The notes under the pieces are model-generated. The model did no database searches. It was not told the origin of the DNA and was given only the letters and a program-made list of their open reading frames with translations. Shown here in pieces: positions 1 through 5,291 of a stretch of 6,658 nucleotides of DNA (the first letter of the stretch is position 1; each line of letters starts with the position of its first letter). Source of the DNA: Candidatus Woesearchaeota archaeon. Its GTDB lineage: Archaea > Nanobdellota > Nanobdellia > Woesearchaeales > JACQNA01. The position numbers and the translations under genes are program-made. The DNA is taken from NCBI GenBank assembly GCA_016203335.1, contig JACQNA010000050.1, positions 1-6,658 on the forward strand. Reading direction: 5' to 3'.

Positions 1-726
1 ATGTTATATCTCATCGGCATCGGGCTGGGAACGGCAAAGGACATCACTCTGCGCGGGCTGGAGGCAGCGCGGAAATGTGATATTATATACCTGGAATCTT
101 ATACTTCTGCCCTGCAGTGCAGCGCCAAGGAATTGGAAAAAGAGTATGATAAACATGTCATTCCTGTAGGCAGGGAGTTCGTGGAGAGCGAGCAGATCGT
201 TGCTGAGGCAAAGGAAAAGGATGTGGCATTGCTGATTATCGGCGATGTATTCTCGGCCACTACCCATGCCCAGCTCGCTCTAGCGTGCAGGAGGCAGAGC
301 GTAGCGTATGAGGTTATCCATAATGCATCAGTGCTGACGGCGGTTGGGGATACCGGCCTGGATCTTTACAAATTTGGAAGAGTTGTTTCTATTCCCTTCC
401 ACCGCCATGACATCACTACGCCAATAACTGCGCTGGAGGAGAATCAGAAACTCGGACTGCATACGCTGTTCCTGCTGGACCTGGATCCTGCTGCAAAGAA
501 ATACCTGAGCGCTGCCGAGGGGGCTGCATACCTCATCAGCAAGGGAGTGAAGAAGGCAACAAAGGCTGTCACCTGTTGCGCGCTGGGAAGCAACCGGCAG
601 GAGATTGCGTATGATACGCTGGAACATCTTGAGAAGCGAAAGCTTAATAAGTTCCCGCAGTGCCTGATTGTTCCCGGGAGACTACACTTTATGGAACAGG
701 AGATGCTCCAATGGCATATGAGATAG
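1..726 (+). CDS. dphB: Diphthine synthase (diphthamide biosynthesis methyltransferase)
   Basis: SAM-dependent methyltransferase of diphthamide synthesis. It methylates the 3-amino-3-carboxypropyl group already attached to a histidine of elongation factor 2, in the cytoplasm. The family's tetrapyrrole-methylase-like fold is recognisable throughout: the opening MLYLIGIGLG with DITLRGLEA (residues 1-22), YLESYTS (30-36), the SAM-loop block IGDVFSATTHA (80-90), HNASVLTAVGDTGLDLYKFG (107-126), the HTLFLLDLDP strand (154-163) and a C-terminal CLIVPGRLHFMEQE (221-234). The 241-residue length is near the family norm of roughly 250-265. The ATG at base 1 matches the usual N-terminus, so the gene looks complete although nothing upstream is visible. 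One oddity is GDVFSATTHA where homologues usually have GDP followed by a short residue and ATTH; the proline is valine here. The gene overlaps the next one by 16 nt, implying co-transcription. Confidence 0.95.
   Translation: MLYLIGIGLGTAKDITLRGLEAARKCDIIYLESYTSALQCSAKELEKEYDKHVIPVGREFVESEQIVAEAKEKDVALLIIGDVFSATTHAQLALACRRQSVAYEVIHNASVLTAVGDTGLDLYKFGRVVSIPFHRHDITTPITALEENQKLGLHTLFLLDLDPAAKKYLSAAEGAAYLISKGVKKATKAVTCCALGSNRQEIAYDTLEHLEKRKLNKFPQCLIVPGRLHFMEQEMLQWHMR
698..702 (+). promoter_or_regulatory. Shine-Dalgarno site that fixes the ZIP transporter start
   Basis: AGGAG lies 8 nt before the ATG at 711, inside the end of dphB. It favours 711 over the in-frame ATG at 660, whose extra 17 residues (many polar or charged) do not resemble a ZIP N-terminus. 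Confidence 0.6.
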
Positions 727-1457
727 CAGCGGCGATTATCAGTGTATTTGCCATCAGCCTGCTCTCGCTGATCGGCGTATTCACCATCAGCTGGAGAACG
801 AAGACATTTGAGAGCATCACTCCGGTCATCGTCGGATTTGCCGCAGGAGCATTGCTCGGCGCGGTGTTCTTTGACCTGCTGCCGGAGGCAGGAAAGCTGG
901 AGTCCGGAACCGCGTTTGTGCTGGGGGGGATTGTCCTCTTCTTCATCATCGAGAGATTTATCCACTGGCACCACTGCCATGACAAGGAGTGCGATATGCG
1001 GAAGGAAGCAGTGGGCTACCTGAATATCATTGGAGATGCGGTGCACAATTTCATTGACGGCGCAATCATCGCTGCTGCCTATCTTGTTGATGCCAGCCTG
1101 GGGCTGGTCACCACCATCGCCATTGCTGCGCACGAGATCCCGCAGGAGATCGGGGATTTTGGCATCCTGGTGCACTCTGGGTTTTCGCGGATGAAAGCGC
1201 TGCTCTACAACTTTCTCTCTGCATTAAGCGCTGTTGCAGGGGCGCTGCTCGCCCTCTGGGCGGCGTCTGCTGTTGCCGGAGCCATTCCGTTCCTCATTGC
1301 GCTCGCTGCCGGCGGATTCATCTATATTGCGGTCGCTGACCTGCTTCCTGAATTGCACAAGGAGACCTCAACCAGGAGAGTAGTGATGCAGCTCATATTC
1401 TTTTTGATGGGGATTATTGTTATTTGGGCGATGATCCAGATATTTCCTGCGGGATAA
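711..1457 (+). CDS. ZIP-family divalent metal transporter
   Basis: Integral membrane transporter of the ZIP family, which brings zinc, and in some members iron or manganese, into the cytoplasm. Counting from the ATG at 711 (248 residues), about eight hydrophobic segments can be placed: roughly 5-25, 37-57, 68-84, 105-125, 130-152, 165-185, 190-212 and 225-244. The two metal-site helices carry the family signatures HNFIDG (112-117, TM4) and HEIPQE (141-146, TM5). A histidine-rich loop, HWHHCHDKEC (85-94), sits between TM3 and TM4, where ZIP proteins keep their variable metal-binding loop. An in-frame ATG at 660 exists, but the Shine-Dalgarno at 698-702 and the hydrophobic N-terminus favour 711. 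The gene overlaps dphB by 16 nt in another frame, so translation is probably coupled. Its stop codon directly abuts the stop of the convergent gene. The metal transported cannot be read from sequence. Confidence 0.93.
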   Translation: MAYEIAAAIISVFAISLLSLIGVFTISWRTKTFESITPVIVGFAAGALLGAVFFDLLPEAGKLESGTAFVLGGIVLFFIIERFIHWHHCHDKECDMRKEAVGYLNIIGDAVHNFIDGAIIAAAYLVDASLGLVTTIAIAAHEIPQEIGDFGILVHSGFSRMKALLYNFLSALSAVAGALLALWAASAVAGAIPFLIALAAGGFIYIAVADLLPELHKETSTRRVVMQLIFFLMGIIVIWAMIQIFPAG

Positions 1458-2009
1458 TCAGAACAGCGGCGAAGCCAAGGAAAGCAGCAGGTAGTTCCAC
1501 GCCAGATTTGTTGCCCGGGAGATGATGCTGCGGGCGATGCTGCCGCCGAATGCAAGGTAGCCAAGGAGCTGCATGGCAAGGGCAAGCAGGATGGCGAGCA
1601 TTGCCGCGGCAAAGGAATAGCCGGTGGCAGCAAGGACTGATGAGGCCACTGCCAGCGAAAGCATGCGCACGAGGAAGCTGGGGTGAAAATGCCCCCTGGT
1701 CAGCGTCATGGGAATAATGCCCAGGGCAATAAAAAGGTATGCCAGGGTTGTGCCGTAGTGCGCGGTCAGGAAGATGGTGCCAAAGGTAAGCAGCTCGATG
1801 TCTACCGGAATGCGGGGGATGAAGAAGCGGTAAGACTCGATGACGGCGTCACCTGCCAGCAGGAGAGCAATTGCAGCAATGCCCAGCACGAGCTTTGCAG
1901 AGAGCAGCGCCAGGAGCAGGAGCATGATGAAGAGCAGGAAAACCCGTATCCTGCTTTCCAGGAAATTGAAAATGAGGTCAATCAGCTGGTTGTAGCGCTC
2001 GCGGAGCAT
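1458..2009 (-). CDS. Unrecognised multi-pass membrane protein (183 aa)
   Basis: I do not recognise the family. The protein starts with a short charged N-terminus (MLRERYNQLIDL), then is hydrophobic almost throughout, with likely membrane segments at about 22-52 (one long or two short), 72-103, 112-130, 132-155 and 165-182. A conserved-looking stretch between the first and second hydrophobic blocks, ESYRFFIPRIPVDIELLTFG (58-77), carries most of its polar residues. A second polar loop, TRGHFHPSF (104-112), contains two histidines. The size and topology recall small membrane proteins such as MreD-like or ECF-type S components, but no diagnostic motif supports either. A TATA-like box about 25 nt upstream of the ATG and the absence of a ribosome site suggest a leaderless transcript. 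The gene runs tail-to-tail into the ZIP transporter with zero spacing. Confidence 0.8.
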   Translation of the reverse strand: MLRERYNQLIDLIFNFLESRIRVFLLFIMLLLLALLSAKLVLGIAAIALLLAGDAVIESYRFFIPRIPVDIELLTFGTIFLTAHYGTTLAYLFIALGIIPMTLTRGHFHPSFLVRMLSLAVASSVLAATGYSFAAAMLAILLALAMQLLGYLAFGGSIARSIISRATNLAWNYLLLSLASPLF

Positions 2010-2028
2010 AGGGAGAAAGAAAGTGGTG

Positions 2029-2040
2029 TTATTTTTAAGG
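2029..2040 (-). promoter_or_regulatory. TATA-like box for the 183-aa membrane protein
   Basis: Read on the minus strand the block is CCTTAAAAATAA, centred about 25 nt before the ATG (2009-2007). The spacer has no clear Shine-Dalgarno, consistent with transcription starting at or very near the start codon. Confidence 0.55.
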
Positions 2041-2057
2041 GTTACTGAGTGATATGA

Positions 2058-2291
2058 AAACTCTTATTCGCGCCATCGGCGGCGCACGAACTCGCTATGC
2101 TCGTTCTGCGGTTCATGCCGAGCCTGAACCGGTGCGACGGCTTCGCCTATGAGACACCCCGTAGGGGGCGTCCCCCGTCTCATCGCACGCCGCCATGGCG
2201 CTGGACGACAGGGGGTTGCCCCATCCGGGGATGTCGTAGGGCATGCGAGCAGAGCGAGCATGACCGTCCAGCCGCCATGATGGCGGCGTGC
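2058..2291. repeat. GC-rich block of nested inverted repeats, related to the element at 2624-2765
   Basis: This stretch has no convincing gene but is densely self-complementary. Arms seen directly: GCGCC 2070-2074 with GGCGC 2081-2085; GGTTCA 2110-2115 with TGAACC 2125-2130; TGCGA 2133-2137 with TCGCA 2183-2187; TGAGAC 2150-2155 with GTCTCA 2177-2182; and the long hairpin 2185-2291. Two blocks are shared with the MITE-like element downstream: AAACTCTTATTCG (2058-2070 and 2635-2647, identical) and ATGCCGAGCCTGA (2115-2127, against ATGCGGAGCCTGA at 2653-2665, one mismatch). I see no clean terminal inverted repeat or target duplication here. It may be a degraded or larger relative of that element, or a structured RNA. 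The short open frames across it look like by-products of the repeats. Confidence 0.6.
2185..2291. repeat. Long imperfect inverted repeat (about 23 paired bases)
   Basis: The left arm GCACGCCGCCAT (2185-2196) is the exact reverse complement of 2280-2291. Further in, GGCG 2197-2200 can pair with CGCC 2273-2276, and CTGGACG 2201-2207 with CGTCCAG 2265-2271, leaving only small bulges. The inner 57 nt hold smaller hairpins: GACA 2207-2210 with TGTC 2232-2235, and CATGC 2242-2246 with GCATG 2258-2262. The right arm also contains a local palindrome, 2271-2278 with 2280-2287, which would compete with the long pairing. Confidence 0.75.
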
Positions 2292-2333
2292 AGGACGATT
2301 ATTAGAACAGTACCAAATTAACAGAGCACAACG

Positions 2334-2342
2334 TTTATAAAA
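2334..2342 (+). promoter_or_regulatory. TATA box for tRNA-Gln and probably the small gene after it
   Basis: TTTATAAAA is a near-ideal archaeal box A. With the usual spacing of about 26 nt, transcription would start near 2364, leaving a purine-rich tRNA 5' leader of about 20 nt to be removed. No other promoter is possible between the tRNA and the small gene at 2463, so this one probably drives both. Confidence 0.65.
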
Positions 2343-2383
2343 TCACCGGAAATAGAAGAGAAGAGGATGTAGAAGAGAAGCGC

Positions 2384-2456
2384 AGCCCCGTGGTGTAGCG
2401 GCCAAGCATACGGGCCTTTGGAGCCTGTGACCTCGGTTCGAATCCGGGCGGGGCTA
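2384..2456 (+). tRNA. tRNA-Gln, anticodon TTG
   Basis: A complete 73-nt cloverleaf can be built. The acceptor stem AGCCCCG (2384-2390) pairs perfectly with CGGGGCT (2449-2455), followed by discriminator A2456. The anticodon stem CGGGC (2411-2415) pairs with GCCTG (2423-2427, one G-U) around the loop CTTTGGA, giving anticodon TTG at 2418-2420. The T stem CTCGG (2432-2436) pairs with CCGGG (2444-2448, one G-U) around TTCGAAT. The D arm has the GG pair, and the variable loop is 4 nt. CCA is not encoded; TCA follows. The overall sequence is very like archaeal tRNA-Gln. In archaea this tRNA is normally charged with Glu and then amidated by GatDE; those genes are not in the window. Confidence 0.96.
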
Positions 2457-2462
2457 TCACTT

Positions 2463-2624
2463 ATGGTACCGCAGCCGCCGAAGCAGAGGACATATGCTGC
2501 ATTAGGCATGATTGTTGGAGGAGTTATCGGGGTACTTATTGGGCTGATTCTCGGCGCGCCGGGCGCATGGGCGTTCTTCTGCGCTGTGGTCGGTGGAGGA
2601 ATCGGCTTTTTGTTTCCCCGATAG
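2463..2624 (+). CDS. Small glycine-rich two-helix membrane protein (53 aa)
   Basis: The first usable ATG after the tRNA is at 2463, only 6 nt beyond the mature tRNA 3' end. The product begins with a short polar segment (MVPQPPKQRTYAA), then two hydrophobic helices at about 14-31 and 34-51 joined by GAPGA (31-35). Glycines recur at short spacing (GMIVGGVIGVLIGLILG, then VVGGGIG), a pattern typical of tightly packed or oligomeric membrane helices. It ends Phe-Pro-Arg-TAG. The sequence is not similar to anything I can name. No ribosome site or promoter of its own is possible in 6 nt, so expression probably depends on the tRNA transcript. An internal ATG at 2508 would give 38 residues and only slightly shorten the first helix. 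The stop codon lies within the left copy of the direct repeat flanking the 2624-2765 insertion, so the coding end is intact. Its clean membrane pattern supports a real gene, but its size keeps confidence moderate. Confidence 0.6.
   Translation: MVPQPPKQRTYAALGMIVGGVIGVLIGLILGAPGAWAFFCAVVGGGIGFLFPR
2616..2624. repeat. Left copy of flanking direct repeat (putative target duplication)
   Basis: CCCCGATAG, identical to 2766-2774. It encodes the last codons and the TAG stop of the small membrane protein. The final G may instead be the first base of the terminal inverted repeat, which would make the duplication 8 bp. Confidence 0.65.
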
Positions 2625-2765
2625 GGTTGGTGCGAAACTCTTATTCGTGCTTATGCGGAGCCTGAGCATGCCTCTCCACTTCGCTTCGCTCAGGTCGCAT
2701 ACCGCCATCCTGCGGAGCTCTACCAATGGGCAGACACGCATAAGCACTGATTTTCGCACCAACCC
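2624..2765. mobile_element. MITE-like non-autonomous element, 142 bp
   Basis: The ends are a perfect 14-bp inverted repeat: GGGTTGGTGCGAAA (2624-2637) and TTTCGCACCAACCC (2752-2765). They are flanked by identical CCCCGATAG copies at 2616-2624 and 2766-2774. Further inside, GTGCTTATGCG (2647-2657) pairs exactly with CGCATAAGCAC (2737-2747), and CCTGAGC (2661-2667) with GCTCAGG (2688-2694), so either strand can fold into one long hairpin. No transposase or credible coding region fits inside. Terminal inverted repeat, short direct flanking repeat, small size and no coding capacity are the defining structure of a MITE mobilised in trans. A duplication of 8-9 bp suits several IS families, and I cannot assign one. 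It sits between a stop codon and the next gene's TATA box, so it disrupts neither. Confidence 0.75.
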
Positions 2766-2774
2766 CCCCGATAG
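2766..2774. repeat. Right copy of flanking direct repeat (putative target duplication)
   Basis: CCCCGATAG, matching 2616-2624. It is immediately followed by AAACC and the TATA box of the winged-helix gene. Deleting the element and one copy restores a simple junction between the small gene's stop codon and that promoter. Confidence 0.65.
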
Positions 2775-2780
2775 AAACCA

Positions 2781-2787
2781 TTAAATA
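2781..2787 (+). promoter_or_regulatory. TATA box for the winged-helix gene
   Basis: TTAAATA is centred about 26 nt before the ATG at 2810, with a purine-containing GAAACCA stretch (2774-2780) where a BRE would lie. The spacer is pyrimidine-rich and has no ribosome site next to the ATG, so a leaderless transcript is likely. Confidence 0.6.
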
Positions 2788-2809
2788 CCTTAAGGATTTT
2801 CTCTTTTTC

Positions 2810-3007
2810 ATGCTCAATAAGGTCAAGCAGATCATCATCGAGCTCTCCCAAGAAGAGGGGGAGGTTGTCCCGATTGCGCAGCTTATCCGGTATGCAAAGT
2901 CGCGCGGCAATGACGAGAAAGAGGTGCGGGCTGCGCTAAAAGAGCTGATCAGGCAGGGGATTGCGGTGCAGCTGGACAAGGATTCGGTGCAGCTGACTGC
3001 AACATAA
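2810..3007 (+). CDS. Stand-alone winged-helix protein resembling the archaeal MCM C-terminal domain (65 aa)
   Basis: The 65 residues read as one winged-helix domain. An N-terminal helix KVKQIIIELSQEEGE (4-18) is followed by VVPIAQLIRYAKSRGNDEKEVRAALKELIRQGIAVQLDKDSVQLTAT. The phrasing, with a 'vpi..li..ak..G.dekeV..aL..L...G.i' rhythm and a short C-terminal beta wing, closely follows the regulatory wHTH domain at the end of archaeal MCM helicases. Here it stands alone: there is no AAA+ ATPase region upstream, where the sequence is instead the promoter and the MITE-like element. It could bind DNA as a small regulator or interact with the replication machinery; neither is shown by sequence. The gene has its own TATA box and ends 32 nt before the glycoside hydrolase start, which has a separate box. 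Confidence 0.8.
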   Translation: MLNKVKQIIIELSQEEGEVVPIAQLIRYAKSRGNDEKEVRAALKELIRQGIAVQLDKDSVQLTAT

Positions 3008-3009
3008 TG

Positions 3010-3017
3010 TTTAAATA
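3010..3017 (+). promoter_or_regulatory. TATA box for the glycoside hydrolase gene
   Basis: TTTAAATA begins 3 nt after the winged-helix stop codon and is centred about 26-27 nt before the ATG at 3040. The spacer lacks a Shine-Dalgarno, which fits leaderless initiation independent of the upstream gene. Confidence 0.6.
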
Positions 3018-3039
3018 GCCTGCTTCCCTGATTTCTGCC

Positions 3040-4149
3040 ATGATTGTCGAGAACGGATACACCCATGCGCTTACGGTGCTGAGGAAGTGTGCAACCCGCC
3101 ACGGGTTCTATGCCTCTGCGCATGGCTATACCGCGGTCTGGTCGCGGGACTCGATGATTGCCAGCCTGGGCGCTTCTCTTGTCCGAGATAGGCTGCTGCA
3201 GTCGGCATTCCGGCAGTCGCTGGTGAATCTGGCAAGGCACCAGAGCAGGCTCGGGGAGATACCAAACAATGTGGATCTCTGGGACAAAAGAAGGAAAAAG
3301 CAGGTGACGTTTGCTTCCATTGACAGCACGCTCTGGTGGCTGATCGGCATGCAGGTGTATGCGAAACGCTATCATGATCGTACATTACTGCGCAGATTCA
3401 GGGAAAAGATCGAGCAGGCGCTGCGCTGGGTGCAGTACCAGGATGCGGGAAGCGACGGCTTGCCGGAGCAGCAGCCGACTACTGATTGGGAGGATGCATT
3501 TCCGCACAAGTATGGGCATGTGCTGAACACGCAGGCATTGTATTATGGAGCCCTGCGCATGATGGGAAAAGGAGCTGCTGCACGCAAGATTAAGGATCTG
3601 GTGAACGGAAAGATCCGGAAGGACCTCAATTTATTTGACCGGAAGAGAGGATACTACCTGCCCTATATCTGGAAGTCGCACGACGGCATCCGGGAGCAGG
3701 AGGAGTGGTTTGACAGCCTGGGCAATATGCTTGCTGTGGTGCTTGGGTTAGCTGATCAAAGCCAGTCCCTGCGGATCATTGCACATATCAAAAAGAAAAG
3801 GATCAACCAGCCGTATCCGGTCAAGGCGCTGGACCCGCCGTTTCTGCCGGGAAAGGCAGGATGGCATTCGTATTTTGCGAAATCCGACGCAAGGATTCCG
3901 CATCATTACTTAAATGGGGGCGTCTGGCTGTATATCGGCGGATTCTATATCCTGGCGCTGGTGAAATGCGGCAGGCAGCAGGAAGCGGCGCAGGAGCTGG
4001 CAAGAATGGCTGAGGGCATGCTCAAGGGAAACTCACCGGAATGGCTTGATGGGAAGACCGGAAAGCCCCATGGCGAATGGCAGGCATGGAATGCGGGGAT
4101 GTATGTGCTGGCGTATGAGAGCGTGAGAAAGGGAAGAGTGCTGATTTAG
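3040..4149 (+). CDS. (alpha/alpha)6-barrel glycoside hydrolase, GH100/debranching-enzyme-like
   Basis: Probable cytoplasmic glycosidase; no signal peptide is visible in 369 residues. Several blocks match the neutral/alkaline invertase (GH100) and amylo-alpha-1,6-glucosidase superfamily, in family order: AVWSRDSMIASLGA (32-45), SIDSTLWWLIG (93-103), DGLPEQQPTTDWED (139-152) followed by NTQALYYGAL (163-172), EWFDSLGNMLAVVLGLAD (222-239), HYLNGGVWLYIGGFY (289-303), SPEWLDGKTGKPHGEWQAWNAGMYVLA (332-358). By analogy with GH100, D149 and E334 are the likeliest catalytic acid and base, an inference from motif position. It is shorter than typical GH100 enzymes (about 450 residues or more), so it may be a minimal barrel. 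The substrate is unknown: sucrose, an alpha-glucan branch or another glycoside are all possible. Its stop overlaps the convergent glycosyltransferase stop by 4 nt. Confidence 0.85.
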   Translation: MIVENGYTHALTVLRKCATRHGFYASAHGYTAVWSRDSMIASLGASLVRDRLLQSAFRQSLVNLARHQSRLGEIPNNVDLWDKRRKKQVTFASIDSTLWWLIGMQVYAKRYHDRTLLRRFREKIEQALRWVQYQDAGSDGLPEQQPTTDWEDAFPHKYGHVLNTQALYYGALRMMGKGAAARKIKDLVNGKIRKDLNLFDRKRGYYLPYIWKSHDGIREQEEWFDSLGNMLAVVLGLADQSQSLRIIAHIKKKRINQPYPVKALDPPFLPGKAGWHSYFAKSDARIPHHYLNGGVWLYIGGFYILALVKCGRQQEAAQELARMAEGMLKGNSPEWLDGKTGKPHGEWQAWNAGMYVLAYESVRKGRVLI

Positions 4150-5291
4150 GTTAGTTTCAGCCGTTCCTTAATGATATCCGCAATCCTCTTCGCCACCCCA
4201 ACATACTCGAACTGCTCCACCGCATGCTGCCGGGCAGCGTCTCCCATCTTTGTTCGCAGCTGATCGTCCTGCAGCAGGCGCAGGGTAAACTCCGCAAGCT
4301 GCCCCTCATCCGCTCGGTAGGCAAATATCTTTTTCTCCGGGAATCTCATCCAGTATTTCCGGTCAAAGCCCATGTGCGGGTATACCCATTCGCCTTCCAG
4401 CTCAACGGTTTCCTTGACAGGAGCAAGAAAGCCTGTTTTATTGTGGACAATCGTTTCCTTGGGACCCATGTGATCAATGGAAATAACCGGGATGCCGCAT
4501 GCCATGGCTTCCACCTGGATCATGCCGAATCCCTCCAGCCTGCTCGGCGCTGCGTAGATGTCTGCTGCGTTCAGCAATGTTGCCATAAACTCATTGGAAT
4601 AGCCGCCGCTCAGAAAGATGATCTTTTCCGGATCCAGCCCGAGCTCTTCGATCAACGCCTCTTCCTCGCTGGTATGGCCATCTGCCACTTCACTCGGCCA
4701 GGACTTCAGCACGTATTTATAGTCCGGAAACTGCTCATCAATCAGCTTGATGGCCTTGAGCATCTCCTGGCTGCCCTTAGATGTGGTGTCTCCTCCCGCA
4801 GTCAGGATCATCTTTTCATGGGGATGGATGTTGAGGAGCTCGCGGAGCTTGAGGATCTCCGGCGATGTTTTGGGGATGGGCTTGAAGATATTCATGTCAA
4901 TGCCGATGGGCATGGCCACCATGTTCTTTCCGGAAAGCCCATCGCGCTGGTATGTCTTGGTCACCCATTCAGATGTGGTGAGCACCAGGGGAAGGGATTC
5001 CAGGATGCCGTGATAGTTCGCCACCCAGCCGTCTGCCACCAGCCAGGGAACCGGGATGATGCCGTACTTCAGGGGATCGACCACCAGCTCCGGGGTGTTG
5101 CCCCAGTAGCCGACGCCAATCGCGACATCCGGCTTAAAGCTGCGGAATTTCCACTCGCGCTCCAGCTCAGAGCCGGGATTGCAGGGCAGGACTTCCTCGC
5201 CGTTTGCTTTCATGCCGAGATAGAGGTAATGGCCCTGCAGCGACAAGCCATCGGGCTCTGGCGGATAGGCGTATTGGATGATGGATTTCAT
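4146..5291 (-). CDS. GT4-family (GT-B fold) glycosyltransferase
   Basis: Retaining glycosyltransferase that moves a sugar from an activated donor, usually a nucleotide sugar, to an unknown acceptor. The donor-binding C-terminal half is canonical: MILTAGGDTTSKGSQEMLKA (161-180), ADIYAAPSRLEGFGMIQVEAMACGIPVIS (243-271) with the EX7E pair E253 and E261, then a GPKETIVHNKTGFL loop (276-289). The linker TTSEWVTKTYQRDGL...MPIGIDMNIFKPI is at 105-139. Reaching this linker by residue 105 makes the acceptor-side N-terminal domain clearly shorter than in most GT4 enzymes; its start (QYAYPPEPDGLSLQGHYLYL) is unlike MshA or BshA. No membrane segment or signal is visible. The ATG overlaps the upstream gene's TGA as ATGA, indicating coupled translation; a weak AGGAT lies just before it. 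Last gene of a three-gene operon with a PIG-L deacetylase. Confidence 0.92.
   Translation of the reverse strand: MKSIIQYAYPPEPDGLSLQGHYLYLGMKANGEEVLPCNPGSELEREWKFRSFKPDVAIGVGYWGNTPELVVDPLKYGIIPVPWLVADGWVANYHGILESLPLVLTTSEWVTKTYQRDGLSGKNMVAMPIGIDMNIFKPIPKTSPEILKLRELLNIHPHEKMILTAGGDTTSKGSQEMLKAIKLIDEQFPDYKYVLKSWPSEVADGHTSEEEALIEELGLDPEKIIFLSGGYSNEFMATLLNAADIYAAPSRLEGFGMIQVEAMACGIPVISIDHMGPKETIVHNKTGFLAPVKETVELEGEWVYPHMGFDRKYWMRFPEKKIFAYRADEGQLAEFTLRLLQDDQLRTKMGDAARQHAVEQFEYVGVAKRIADIIKERLKLT

Noticed and set aside
444..1175. 243-codon open frame on the minus strand
   Set aside because: It covers parts of both dphB and the ZIP gene in antisense. Those genes have strong family motifs; this frame has none.
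2101..2300. CRISPR-like array in the repeat-rich intergenic region
   Set aside because: There are no regularly spaced identical direct repeats; the signal is inverted repeats of differing sequence.
2039..2314. Possible outer inverted repeat of the larger folded element (GGTTACTG near 2040 with CAGTACC at 2308-2314)
   Set aside because: The match needs a gap and has no flanking direct repeat, so it is not enough to define element ends.
2097..2321. Short open frames on both strands across the folded intergenic block
   Set aside because: The translations are Arg/Pro/Cys-rich products of GC-rich inverted repeats, with no ribosome site or promoter in register.
2418..2462. Upstream extension of the small membrane protein into the tRNA
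   Set aside because: An in-frame ATG at 2418 falls on the tRNA anticodon. The tRNA cloverleaf is unambiguous, so the first plausible start is 2463.
2641..3375. 244-codon minus-strand frame spanning the MITE-like element and the hydrolase start
   Set aside because: It is antisense to the winged-helix gene and the hydrolase N-terminus and crosses the insertion; no domain is seen.
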